Below, in pieces: positions 12,501 to 22,711 of a stretch of 64,000 nucleotides of DNA. Every line of letters starts with the position of its first letter. The stretch's first letter is position 1. The stretch is from contig BCHX01000008.1 of the NCBI GenBank assembly GCA_001599755.1, forward strand, positions 1,488,001-1,552,000. The letters are read 5' to 3'. The translations under genes and the position numbers were made by a program. This stretch comes from Gliomastix tumulicola (lineage: Eukaryota; Ascomycota; Sordariomycetes; Hypocreales; Bionectriaceae). Below the pieces are notes generated by a model. It was not told where the DNA came from, ran no database searches, and saw only the letters and a list, made by a program, of their open reading frames with translations.

Positions 12501-14260
12501 TTATTTATTATATTAACTATTTTACTATAACCCTTTTTAACTAAAAGGTAAAGTACCTCTATATTTATAATATCTCTAATAATATAAATTATACTTATTA
12601 TATTATACTAATTATATTAAAGTAGTGTTAACTTCTCTAAGAGGTTAGCTTACCTTTTACCTTTCACTTTACTATAGTATTAGTAATAAAGTAGCTAAAT
12701 AAGTGGTTATATGCCTATTTATTTTATATATAAGCTATCCACTAGTTAAGAGGTTTAATAAAAAACCTCTTAAGTATTATTTTATATACCTAGGAGTACC
12801 TCTATTATAAGAATATACCTAGTATTTAAGAGATATTACCTAGTAGTTATAATAAATTCCCTCTTACTAATTAAACTCCCTATATAACTAGTTATAGTTA
12901 ATCTTATAAGGTTATTTTTATATATTTTTATATAATATTTACTATTACTTATAGTATTCTCTCTATTAACTACTTTATACTTAATATATATTCTTTTAAT
13001 ATATTATTTAACTTTATAAATTAGGTTTCTATAGAGGGTAATAATACCTACTAGGAAATAAATATTTAGTCTATAACCCTTTTAATTTATAAAGAGATAT
13101 ATAATATTTATATAGGTGAGAATTATCTTAGTTTCTTAACTTCTAAGTTTAAGATCTTTAGTATAGAAATAATATCCTACTATAAAGGTTATTAAGTTCC
13201 CCCTTAGTACCTTAAGCTAAAGATATCTAATATTAACCCTATTAGTATTCCTCCTAAGGTCTTAAAGCTATATTATAACTTTATACTTAAGGTAGCTAGT
13301 ATTACTATTATTATATCCTTCCTAGGTAGCTTTATTTATATCTTAAATAAACTTCTTATTTAGTAAGCTAATAATAATTAACCCCTTATTTAGAGTTAAT
13401 TACCTTAGATTATTCCCCTTAAGGGGATTAAGGTTACTTAATATAAAAAATTTAAGTTTAAGAATTAGACTTATTATATTACTTATAAAGTAATTATTCT
13501 CTTTATCTTAAAGTTCCCTTAATACTTTAGCTTTAAGAATATTACCTTTACTCTCTCTAATAGTTTATATACCTCCTTAATTCCTCCTAATATAGTTCTA
13601 TTACCTTCTTATATATTTTAACTCCTAAGTGAAGCTATACCTAGGTTAATTAGATAAATATTAAGACTCTTAAGTTAAAAAAGGTAATACTTTTAAATTA
13701 ATTAAGTTATTATAAGAAGTAATAAAGTACTTAAGTAGATAATTAAATAATAGTAAGAAATAGAAAATAAGTATAGTATAGGATAAACTTAAAGAATTAA
13801 TTATAGTTTTAGGGGAGGGGATTAATTATAAACTTAAAGGGGATTAACTAATTAGCTTATAGGGATATATTTATTTACTTTTATTTATTAGAGATAGTAC
13901 CTTATTATAATTTACTATTTAAGCTTACTATAAGGTTATTAAAGGATTAATTTCTTTAAATATTCTACTTTATACTTCTTCTATTTATATATTATATCCT
14001 TTATTAACTACTTAATTAATTAGAGGTTACCCTTATATAAAGTAATTACTAGTGAATTAGTAATTACTTTAGGGGAGGATTTAACTTAGGGTATTAAGCC
14101 TAGGCCTAGGCCTTATTAAGGGGGGTAAGCTCTATCTAATTAGGTAGATAGAAAATTCTATTATCTTCTATCTTAATATTAATTAACCTAATTAAGAGGG
14201 GAAGATTAAATAGCTCTTTCTCTATATTACCTTTATACTACTTAATTAGGTAGTTTATTA
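9600..14260. other. Unidentified RIP-degraded sequence
   Basis: About 4.7 kb as strongly mutated as the gag-pol relic. Reading stops as former Gln codons gives long Lys/Glu/Gln-rich stretches on the + strand at about 9,700-11,400. A second long stretch follows at about 11,570-13,650, rich in Tyr, Ile and Leu. I recognise no family. It may be extra open reading frames of a very large retroelement or a different transposon into or beside which the gypsy element landed. Confidence 0.5.
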
Positions 14261-14327
14261 GCTTTATTTAATAATAAATATATAGGAGAAATATTAACTA
14301 AATAGCTCCACCTAATTAAGTAGTATA
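14234..14327. repeat. 17-bp inverted repeat beside copy B
   Basis: The word tatactacttaattagg (14,234-14,250) is the exact reverse complement of cctaattaagtagtata (14,311-14,327), giving a 17-bp stem with a 60-base loop. The right arm lies inside direct repeat copy B and also occurs in copy A. It may be a remnant of a terminal inverted repeat. Confidence 0.6.
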
Positions 14328-14380
14328 ATAGCTACATAGTGACTATATAGCTAGATAGTAAACTATTTCCCCTGAATTAA
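14262..14380 (+). repeat. Direct repeat copy B
   Basis: This is the second copy of the segment at 1-128, in the same orientation and about 14.26 kb away. The right boundary is clear: at 14,381 the two copies diverge ('tgctctt...' here, 'atagctcccc' after copy A). The two copies differ at RIP-type sites, so they were mutated independently. Confidence 0.75.
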
Positions 14381-15585
14381 TGCTCTTAACTACTTAAGTA
14401 GCTAGAATTTATTCCTTATCTTTCTTAGTGTATCCTATTATCTTATAGTTATCTAGGGACCTATTTTACTTTTATTTAATATTTAAAATAATATTCTTTA
14501 TAATATACTAAAGATATATCTACTAGTTTATTTCTAGGAATATATTTATAAGTGTAGTTTTTAACTTAGTGTTATAGTTTATAATAATAACCTAGGGAGG
14601 TTAAATCTAGGCTTATTCTATAGTTAATTTTATATACTTTAATAGCTAGGAAAATAAAGCTATATTTTTAGTAGATAGAAGTTTAAATCTAATATTAAAG
14701 TTTAAGTAGAAAGGTATTATTCCTATAATCTATAAAAGGGGTATATTAAATCTATTAACCTTATATATATAATTTATTATTAATAAATCTAGGTATTACC
14801 TTTAATCCTTAAGACTATCCTTATAGATTTAGAAGATCTAGTTAAACTTCCTAGTAGCTAGATTTTATTTAAATATATAATATATAATATCTTTATTATT
14901 CTTAAGGATATTAATAAATATCTATATAACTATAAGAGGCTTATACCTTATTACTTAAAGTTTTAGTTAAATTTAATAAACCTTTATTATATTAATAAAG
15001 AGATTATTATTTTCTTTTTATAGTTACCTTACTATTTTATAAAATATAATATTAATAATCCTTAATTATTCTTTAATAAGCTTCTTAATCTCTTCCTAGC
15101 TAAAGTGTTATTATAATAGAAGTTAAAGCTTACTAATATTAGAAGTATATTAATAAGGCTTATAGTTATAATTTAAAGCCTTAATATTATAGAAGTAGTA
15201 GCTAGTAGCCTTAGTCTATTAAATTTTAATATTAAATAGGTATTTAATCTTAGAGGTTATTTAATAATAATCCCTATTATAGCTAAAATAATAGATAATA
15301 TTAACCTAAGTAGTAATCTTAGTAGGGTTTTATTTACTACACCTAACTAAAGTAGTAAATCTAAGGGAAGCTTAATAATACTATAGTATAGTAAGTATAT
15401 CTTTATATAAGTTAAAAAATAGATTATAGGAAAATAGATACTTTAAGTATTCTACTATTATATTTATTTTTTAAAAAGCTTTAAAATTAATAAAATTCTA
15501 TATAATTAAAGTTAAGGTGTTATTTAAGCCTAGGGGGGCACTATAGTGTATTATATTATCTATAGTTAATAATATATTAGTATGC

Positions 15586-16336
15586 AAGGCGGTGTATATA
15601 GCGGCACCATACAGCACCACACAGTGGTCTAGCAGTCTAGCGGTGTGTCTCCTAGGTCCCCGGCTATATCTAGATGTAGCTCTAAGTCTCATAGTAATCA
15701 GGTGGGCAGATAAGCCACAGTTATGGAGTCAGGGGTGTCATTCCGACAGATTAGGGTGTCATTCCGACAGCGTTCCCCTCGACGTCGTCATCGCGTCCCC
15801 TTGTCTTGCCTGTCTGTACTCCGTATTAGGGCATGCAACCAGGCCCGGCTGCCTCTCCCTCTCTCTCCCGGGGCTAATGGGTGGATTGACAATCAGAAAT
15901 CACAGCCCGGATCGGACGCGCGCCCATCGGGCTGGTTGGCGGGGTGGATTGGTGATCCGTCATCAATATCCCATGGCACACAGCAGCTTCGGGGTTAAAA
16001 TGAGGGAGGAGAGCGCGGCGGGATGGAGCACGAGCCCGATCGCCTTGTCTTATTATTACTTCCCTGGAGCCCATTCCCTGCTCGTGCGAGCTTGTCTCTC
16101 ATCTCTTCTCTCGTTGTTTCTTCTCTCGTTATTCTTTGTGTCTGGTGGGCTGTCTAAGTACGTAGTCGGTCGGTCTGGACTATCGTCAATCACCACACGC
16201 GACACGACAAGAGTCATCTGTGCGCAGCAAGCATACTACTACTACTACTACCTACATATCAGCAAACACCTACCGCGCCTACATCGTCACCACCGACACA
16301 TAAAGGTAGAAGAGCCTCACTCTTCAATCACCCACA
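15586..16336 (+). promoter_or_regulatory. Boundary and upstream region of the Sfk1-like gene
   Basis: This is the first sequence with normal CpG content after the RIP block. It contains a 17-bp direct repeat (15,733-15,770), a GATAAG word near 15,708, a short (TAC)n run near 16,230-16,250 and a pyrimidine- and AC-rich leader up to the start codon at 16,337. The long open frame that crosses it resembles no protein I know and is not annotated. Confidence 0.5.
15733..15770 (+). repeat. 17-bp direct repeat, 21-bp period
   Basis: gggtgtcattccgacag occurs twice without change, at 15,733-15,749 and 15,754-15,770, about 150 bp inside the end of the RIP block. A paired binding site or the trace of an insertion are both possible. 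Confidence 0.7.
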
Positions 16337-17267
16337 ATGGCAGCCAGAGGCCTCGTCTCATACTGGGTACGTCCCTCCCCTCTCCCCTCTCCCCAATCCC
16401 CATTCTCCTCAACCACCACTAACACCCCTCCCAGTGGCTCCCCATCCTTTCGGGCTTCATCTGGCTCGGCATGCTCCTCGGCCTCCTCCTCTACTGGATC
16501 GTCGGCACGCACAGCAGACGCTACCCGGCCATCCCCGAGGGCCAGTCCCTCGCCTACATCAGCCACATCGGCGCCTACGAGATGAAGCCGCTCTTCATCA
16601 CCGGCTGCGTCCTCACCGCCGTCACCCTCGACGCCTCCTTCCTCGCCGAGCGCTGGCTGCGGCATAGGGGCCGCCTCGTGCCGAACCAGACGCTCACGGA
16701 GAAGGTGCTCGTCGCCCTGAGCATCCTCTTCGCGACCGTCGGCACCGTCGGGCTCATCTGCCTGAGCGTGTACGACACCGTGGACCACCCGACGTTGCAT
16801 AATCTGTTCCTCATGCTGTTCATCGGCGGGTACCTGCTGTCGGCCGTGTTCATCTGCTGGGAGTACCAGCGTCTCGGAATCAGTGCGTCCCCAGTTCTCC
16901 ATGCAAATCCCCCCCCCCCCAATCTCGTGCTAACAGCGAAATAGAGAACCGAGCCTTCCGCATCCTCCGCATCTCCTTCTGGATCAAGCTCGCCTTCGTC
17001 CTCACCGAGCTCGCCCTCGCCGTCACCTTCCTCGCGACGACAACCACCGGCCACCGCTCCGTCGCCGCCTACTTCGAGTGGATCATCTCCTTCATCTTCA
17101 CCGCCTACGTCTGGTCCTTCGCCATCGACCTCTGGCCCGCCATCAAGACCAAGTCGTACTCGAAGCGCTTCTCCAAGGCGACCTCCCCGCGCGAGATGGA
17201 GGAGAACAGCGAGGAGTCGCTGCCCACGGCGCCGCCGCCTGTCCGCGGGACCGCTGCCAATTTCTAG
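16337..17267 (+). CDS. Frag1/DRAM/Sfk1 family membrane protein
   Basis: Exons 16,337-16,366, 16,435-16,882 and 16,945-17,267 give 266 aa. The start ATG has context cacaATGG, and the 10-codon first exon is joined through a CTAAC branch site. The protein has about six hydrophobic segments. The first is residues ~13-30 (PILSGFIWLGMLLGLLLYWI). Others follow at about 60-80, 98-118, 125-145, 165-190 and 200-225, with a polar tail holding EENSEES. Layout and length fit the Frag1/DRAM/Sfk1 family. Yeast Sfk1 works at the plasma membrane with the PI4-kinase Stt4, and human DRAM acts in autophagy; which role applies here is unknown. The second intron carries a run of about 12 C. The gene is the first functional one beside the RIP block. 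Confidence 0.85.
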
Positions 17268-17899
17268 TGAAAAAAATAACAACGAGTTCGAGAGCGGGCG
17301 GGCGGGCTGTCCAATGACCACTATACCTAGAAAAATGGACGAGGTTTGTAATGTGTCAATGAAGATTAGACGGGGTGTCGGGAGAACGTTCCATTGATTA
17401 TGGCGAGCGAATGGCGCAACGGTATGGATTGGTGTTAATTTTACGCTTTTTTGTCAGTTTCTGTCCGAGGCTTCGATGACGTCAGTATAGAGTTTAGAAG
17501 CAGTTATGAATACCACAAGCCTTTGTACAATCTCGTGGAATTGGCGTAAATAAATAGAAGGAATCCGAATTTTGTCCACAATTGCATCATGATATTAGGT
17601 ATCCAAAATTTCATTTGTCCAATCCAATCAAAAAAACATGCGTAAATACGCCTTGGACCTGTGAATCGCCAGACCAAATAATATGGATGCCTGGCAGCAT
17701 AGCAGTCGCACGAGCAATACCAAAATGACACAAACTCAACCCCGTGTAGATCTTGACACTGACATGAAACAAAAAGACCATCGTATACACGCAACGCAAC
17801 ACTGATAATCGTAGCAAGTGAAATCACAGGGCCTGCCTGTCTGTTGTTGGCCTCTCGTGTACCATTGAGCCAGGATCTTCGCGTCTCGAGCGAGACCCC
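17268..17899. other. 3'-3' intergenic region
   Basis: This is a 632-bp gap between the convergent Sfk1-like and eisosome genes. I see only AT-rich 3'-end-like sequence. Open frames here are short and resemble nothing. Confidence 0.6.
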
Positions 17900-20415
17900 T
17901 TAGGAGCCCATCTCCTCCCTAAACCGAGTTCCCCGGTTCGGGCTAATGCTAGACCGCGGCGCAGGATCCACGATGGGTCTAGGGGGTGGCATCGCAGAAT
18001 CCTCATGCTCATCATCGTAGTGGCTTCGAGACCTGTCCTCAACGGAGCTCACGGGGCTCACACCCCTCGAGTCCCGAGCATTGCTCTCCCGGGCGACTCC
18101 CGACTCATGGGGCTCCTCCTCGTTGCGGCCAGCCAGAGCGACATCGCGCATGCTAGACGAGCGCGGCTCCAGGCTGCTGATGGTGCCGTTCTGTCCCCTC
18201 TTCGAAGTGCCAGAGCGGAACAGACTTCTCCGCTTCTTCTCCTTCTCAGGAGCTGACTCCTGCTCCGAGACGGATTTGCTTCGGGAGAAGCGGTTCTTGA
18301 TCCAGCCTCTCACCTTGGACTGGGGCGACGTCGGACTGTCTTTGTCAGAAGCGGCGGCCTGTTCGGCATCTGTGCCTTGGGTGTTGAAGACATGGTCCCG
18401 GTCGGCAGACACCGTCGTCTCGACTGCGGGTACGGCGCCAGCCACTACGGCATCGTCCTGGTTTGGTGCCTCGTCCCGGCCCTCGTCTTCATTCACAGCC
18501 GTGGGCTGTTCATCTGCAAGATCGGCAGCACCGACACCGCTCGTGCCAGAGTCATGCTTGGATTTCCGCTTCGCAGCCTTGCTCAGCTCCTTCCTGACTC
18601 GCTCTTCGTCTTTCTCCTGCTGCCGCTTCGCCTTCTGGTCCTGCTTCTCCTCGTCTACAGAAAGAATTAGTATGATTGATGAACTGCTGCTTCGAGAGTT
18701 GCGATGGCTTACCTCGGATCCTCTTGTTGAGTTCCTTCATCTCACGATCCCGCTCCTTCTGCTTCTCGGCCTCGTCTTTCCTAGCTTCGTCGGCCAGCTT
18801 GAGAGCAGCCTGGCGCTCACGCTCAGCTTCGGCCTTGGAGTTTATATCATCAAGGAGAGGCTGCATCCTCTTGTTGGCGATGGCATCAACCTCATTGGGG
18901 TCCATAAACATGCCGCCGCCCAGATCGATCTTGCCCTTGTTTTCATTCCTCGTCTCAGCGCGGGTCTGGGCTGCCTGCTGTGCCTTCACCTCCCAGTCGC
19001 TGAGGAGGGTGGGGTTGACCTTGCCGGTGTCATGGTAGACCTTCTCGTCCATACCGTGAAGACGCGCCTTGACATTTCTCTGGGCGGCGGCCAGCAGAGC
19101 GTCGCGGTCGTGCTGGCGCTTAGTCTTGTCGACCTCAGACAGCTTGTTGGAGAACATAGACATCTGCTGCCGGATCTTGCGAGACTCAGCCTGGTCATCG
19201 AACTCGTCCGAGTCGACGGAGGTCTTGCGTCGCAGCTTGTTCGTGACGGTGAACCGGCGCCTGGGCTTCTGCGCCTGCGTGTTGCCGTAGTACTCCTGCA
19301 TATCGCGGTTCTTAAGATGCTCATCCTGCAGCTTAGCGAGCCGCTCCTGCGCCTGCTTGTACGCAGCGTCTTGCAAGTTGAGATAGGTGGGCGGCTGCGG
19401 CTTGCCTGGCTCGTCGCCGTGCTCTTTAGCTTGGTCAAGCATCTTCTGCTGCCGGTTGTACATCTTCTTTGCCATCTCGACAGCGGAATTGTGCAGCCTC
19501 TCCTCATTCTCGCGTTCATCGACCTCTGGCTTGACCATCGGGTGCGACGTGAACATGTTGCGGGTCATGGTGGTCACGGGGACGGCCCCAGCGTCGTGGG
19601 ACGGAGGCTTGGCCACCATGGACGCGCGGTGCGCCCTCGTGGCACCATTCAGAGCATTCGCCGCGGCATTCGAGCTCTTCCGGGCCTCGTACTGGGACGC
19701 AGAGGCCGTCGAGTGTGAGCGCTGCAGGTTCGAAGACATGGCGCCCTTAGCAGCCAACAACGACCTGTCGCCCTGCGACGGGGGTACCTCGTTCACACCT
19801 CGGACCGACTGCGACCGGTTGGCGTTGAATGCCTGAGTCGCCGCGGAGCCGCCGTGCGAGAGATCATTCTTGGTCTCCGAGGCAGGGCGGTTCGCGTTGA
19901 AGGCCTGCGTGGCGGCAGAATTGCCCCAGCCCTCGTGCTGGCTCTTGGTCGTCGGGGCGTCCGACTGGTGCTTGAGGGCGGCGCTCGCGGAACCGACGGC
20001 AAGCAGGGCCGCCTTGTGGCCGTCCGACGTCTGCGACGGCTCCCACTGGGGCGCCATCTTGTAGTCCTTGGCGAGGACGGCGGCGGCAGAGGCAGACGAG
20101 ATCTTGTCCGGTTTCCAGAGCTCGACGGGCTTCTGGTTGTGCCAGCCGAGAGTCGCGGCAGCGCCGGCAGCAGCACCGTCCGGTCGCAGGCCTGACGAGG
20201 GGAAACTAGGCAGACTGCGCGGGTCGGCGTATTTGATCCGGCCAGTGTTGATGACTTTGTGATGGCGGCGGTCAGTCAAATTGGTCAATTGTGCGTGAAA
20301 ATGCGGTGGTGAGGTGACGCTGTTCATTGTCTCCAGGGCTGACGAAGAGCGACAATGACGTAGCCAAAAAGAGCAGGTACGTACCTGGCTGGACTTGGGG
20401 TGTGGCTTCAGCCAT
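17900..20415 (-). CDS. EIS1: Eisosome protein 1 (Eis1)
   Basis: Exons 20,415-20,385, 20,338-18,713 and 18,654-17,900 give about 803 aa. Family hallmarks run in order: KYADPRSLPSFPSSGL, GAAATLGWHNQKP, AAAVLAKDYKMAP near the N-terminus; repeated SAATQAFNANR units; MFTSHPMV with a following MAKKMYNRQQ helix; a long charged coiled coil (about 430-590); and the C-terminal KVRGWIKNRFSR and SSMRDVALAGR blocks. Eis1 helps organise eisosomes, the Pil1/Lsp1-coated furrows of the fungal plasma membrane. It is a soluble, largely disordered peripheral protein. The first intron is only 46 nt and its acceptor (20,340-20,339) is my best in-frame choice; a later acceptor would drop about 20 residues. The gene is convergent with the Sfk1-like gene. 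Confidence 0.9.
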
Positions 20416-21465
20416 GATGACGGGTTCCAACGGTGGAGTTTGAGTGCCCGTTGCTTAAAATATCCGTGAAATAATATATCGGGTACAGAGACTCAAGGTC
20501 GCATCCCCGGGGATCGTCCGCAAGGCGCCGAGACGAGGCCGACTTTCTGTGTCGTCGGATCTTCGGGGATCTGGGGGCGGTAGGGATGGAAAAATGGATG
20601 CGCAGGATGGGTATAATATAGATGGGAAAGAAACAGGAATCAAGTAGAGAGGCGAGACAGGACACTATTAATATGCAACATGGATAGGCCGCCTTATGAG
20701 CTGGACAGGAGGAACCTGGTCGTCGGGTCTGACCGACAGAAAGAACACCGGATCGGAGATGCAAGGTAGAGGACGGGATGGATATGGTATTTGTGAAGGG
20801 AAAAGGGATTTGAGGACAGGACTGCCCAGCCTTAATGAGGGGATTGCTGCTTATGATGCTCCAGCTAGCCTCTGGCTTAGACCGAATTCCTTCGCGGGCA
20901 GCGTTCTCATAATTGCTTCACCAGCGCCCTCGCAGCGGCGCGGTGACGACAGCAGCCAGCGCCTGACGTCATTGAGACTCAGCAGCGTCTCTAAGCTTCC
21001 TGCGAGCCTCCTGCAAGCTCCTGCGCTAAGAGGGCACCCAACCACAATCTCCGAATCGCTGAGCACCTTGGATCGGCGAGCGCTAGGCAGCTCGAGGCAG
21101 GTCTCCAGGACTGATGCAAATTTCCGAGGCCTCTCTAGCTGGGTAGTGCTATGTAGGTATGTATGCAAGAACCCTTAGATCTGGTGATGTGGCGATGCAC
21201 CGGCTGGCTTCTCCCATCTCGCCGGCGATCATGCATTCATCACTGAAGAATGGGCGGGTACCTGCTGGATCGCGGCGAATGGAGCCTTCGGGACTTGCAA
21301 ACCCACTGCATTCCCGCCCTGCGGCGTGTACCTTAACTCTGCTACGGGAGTAGTAGGTACCTCTATACCTGGGTCTCTTTCGGGTTCGCTGGAACCGAGG
21401 CGTGCATGGGCCCGCATTCTGTTTCTCCCACAAGCCAACAGACAGGAGACCGACGGCGAATCATA
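20416..21465. promoter_or_regulatory. Divergent promoter region, EIS1 / tyrosine phosphatase
   Basis: This 1.05-kb spacer separates two divergent start codons. It contains GC-moderate sequence and several short open frames without coding character. No recognisable motif or RNA gene stands out. Confidence 0.5.
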
Positions 21466-22622
21466 ATGTCTCAGCATGTCACGCGTCTTGACGGCGTCCT
21501 CAATTTCAGGGACGTCGGCCACACGGTCAACAAGTTCCTTGGCGAGCGGCAGGTCTCTCCTCCTCCTTGGTCTGGAGCCTAGTCAGATCTCACCAGTCCT
21601 TCCATTCCACCGAGCTAACCAGCCCTCAGGCGCCTACGGGAAGGCGTCTTCTTCAGATCAGCGAGACTAGGTTAGCCCGGCATTCCATCCCCTCCGCGCC
21701 CCCGTAGATCGCCCTTTTGACTCGGCCCGGAGTAGATGATGCGAGCCCGGGGGACATCACCGCCCTGACGGACACGCTTGGCATCAGGACTGTCATCGAC
21801 CTCCGCACCAAGTGAGTGGCCACTTGCCGGCTGGCTGGTACAGACATATATCAAGACTTACATATTTTAAAGAACCGAGCATCTCGAGCAAGCTCGCAGA
21901 TATGAGGCAGCCCAGGCCTCAGCAGCCCTCACAAACGGGCAGCCCACCCCCGTGACGCCCATCCGCATCCCGGGCTTAGAGTACCACGACATCAGGATCA
22001 CGGGTCGGGCATTTGAGCTTCACATCCTCAAGCAACTCTCGTGGTGGAGCTTGTTAAAGTTCCTCTTCCTCTACATACTCGGCTACCGCCTCCCAGCAAT
22101 CTCCATCCTCGGGCAGGAGGTCATGGAGCCTCGGGGCCTCGTTCGCCTGGGTCTCGATACCCTGGACCATTCGGGTGAGGAGATTCGCCAGGCTCTTTGC
22201 TTGTACACCGACTCCAAGTCGATGCCGAACCTCGTGCACTGCACGCAGGGGAAGGACCGCACAGGTGAGTAGAGTTGACTCTGGTATCATTCTTTCAGTG
22301 ATGGTAGAGCCCTCCTTGAGACTGACAGGCAACAGGTCTTATCTCTGCATTAGTTCTCATGATACTGAATGTCCCTCTCGAGGCCATCGAGCACGACTAC
22401 TTCCTCACTGACGCTGCTCTGCAGGGCAAAGGGCTCGACGAACGGCTAGCAGAGATCCGCTCCATTGGTCTTCCAGTTCAATGGGCAGGGACAGCCGAAG
22501 ATATGATCACGGGCATCCGGGACCATCTGAAGACCACATACGGCGGTCTAGACGCATACCTCAATGGTATAGGTTTCCTAGAGGAGGATAGAACCAGAGT
22601 CAGGGAGAACCTGTTGTACTAG
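21466..22622 (+). CDS. DSP-like protein tyrosine phosphatase (Y_phosphatase3 family)
   Basis: Five exons (21,466-21,569; 21,630-21,670; 21,736-21,811; 21,873-22,264; 22,336-22,622) give 299 aa. The N-terminus reads LDGVLNFRDVG, then FFRSARLDDASPGD and IRTVIDLRTK, the usual order in this family (M. tuberculosis PtpB-like, with many fungal members). The phosphatase loop HCTQGKDRTG lies at residues 196-205 with catalytic Cys197 and Arg203. Between them is an insert with a hydrophobic helix, LLKFLFLYILGY. The loop Lys-Asp is typical of members that can also act on phosphoinositides, so substrate is open. The first intron donor (GTCTGG) is my choice because it keeps frame; a GTCTCT donor 15 bases earlier does not. 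The gene converges with the methyltransferase, 89 bp away. Confidence 0.85.
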
Positions 22623-22711
22623 TCATGCTCTGAGCGACTGTCACTTTGTCACTTTTAGGATACCACATGATGATTTGTCTATCCACGTTTGACGTGTGGC
22701 TCGCCGTCTAT

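Larger units (their letters stand above)
1..15585. mobile_element. RIP-degraded, AT-rich transposon block
   Basis: This is a gene-free stretch built almost entirely of TA-rich words. By eye I find no CpG dinucleotide before about 15,588 and only a few dozen CpA or TpG sites. That is the hallmark of repeat-induced point mutation (CpA to TpA on both strands), a premeiotic genome defence of filamentous ascomycetes. Every frame is riddled with TAA and TAG, so no active gene remains. A gypsy gag-pol relic occupies about 2,280-8,890. The flanks (129-2,280, 9,600-14,260 and 14,381-15,585) are degraded to the same degree but not identified. The transition to normal sequence near 15,585 is abrupt. Such blocks are usually heterochromatic (H3K9me3 and DNA methylation); that part is inference. 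Confidence 0.93.

Noticed and set aside
1..15585. Possible centromere core
   Set aside because: RIP-mutated AT-rich blocks form regional centromeres in some fungi, but 15 kb at a window edge with a gypsy relic is equally an ordinary heterochromatic island. Sequence alone cannot tell.
15592..16422. 276-codon open frame on the + strand before and across the first gene's start
   Set aside because: It overlaps the real first exon and intron in another frame, has an odd composition with a Tyr run from a TAC microsatellite, and resembles no protein.
18081..19718. 545-codon frame antisense to EIS1
   Set aside because: It is a mirror frame of the eisosome gene, with Leu/Val/Arg-rich low-information sequence and no domain.
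20851..21433. Short minus-strand frames between EIS1 and the phosphatase
   Set aside because: They are overlapping short frames on both strands without coding character, in a divergent promoter.
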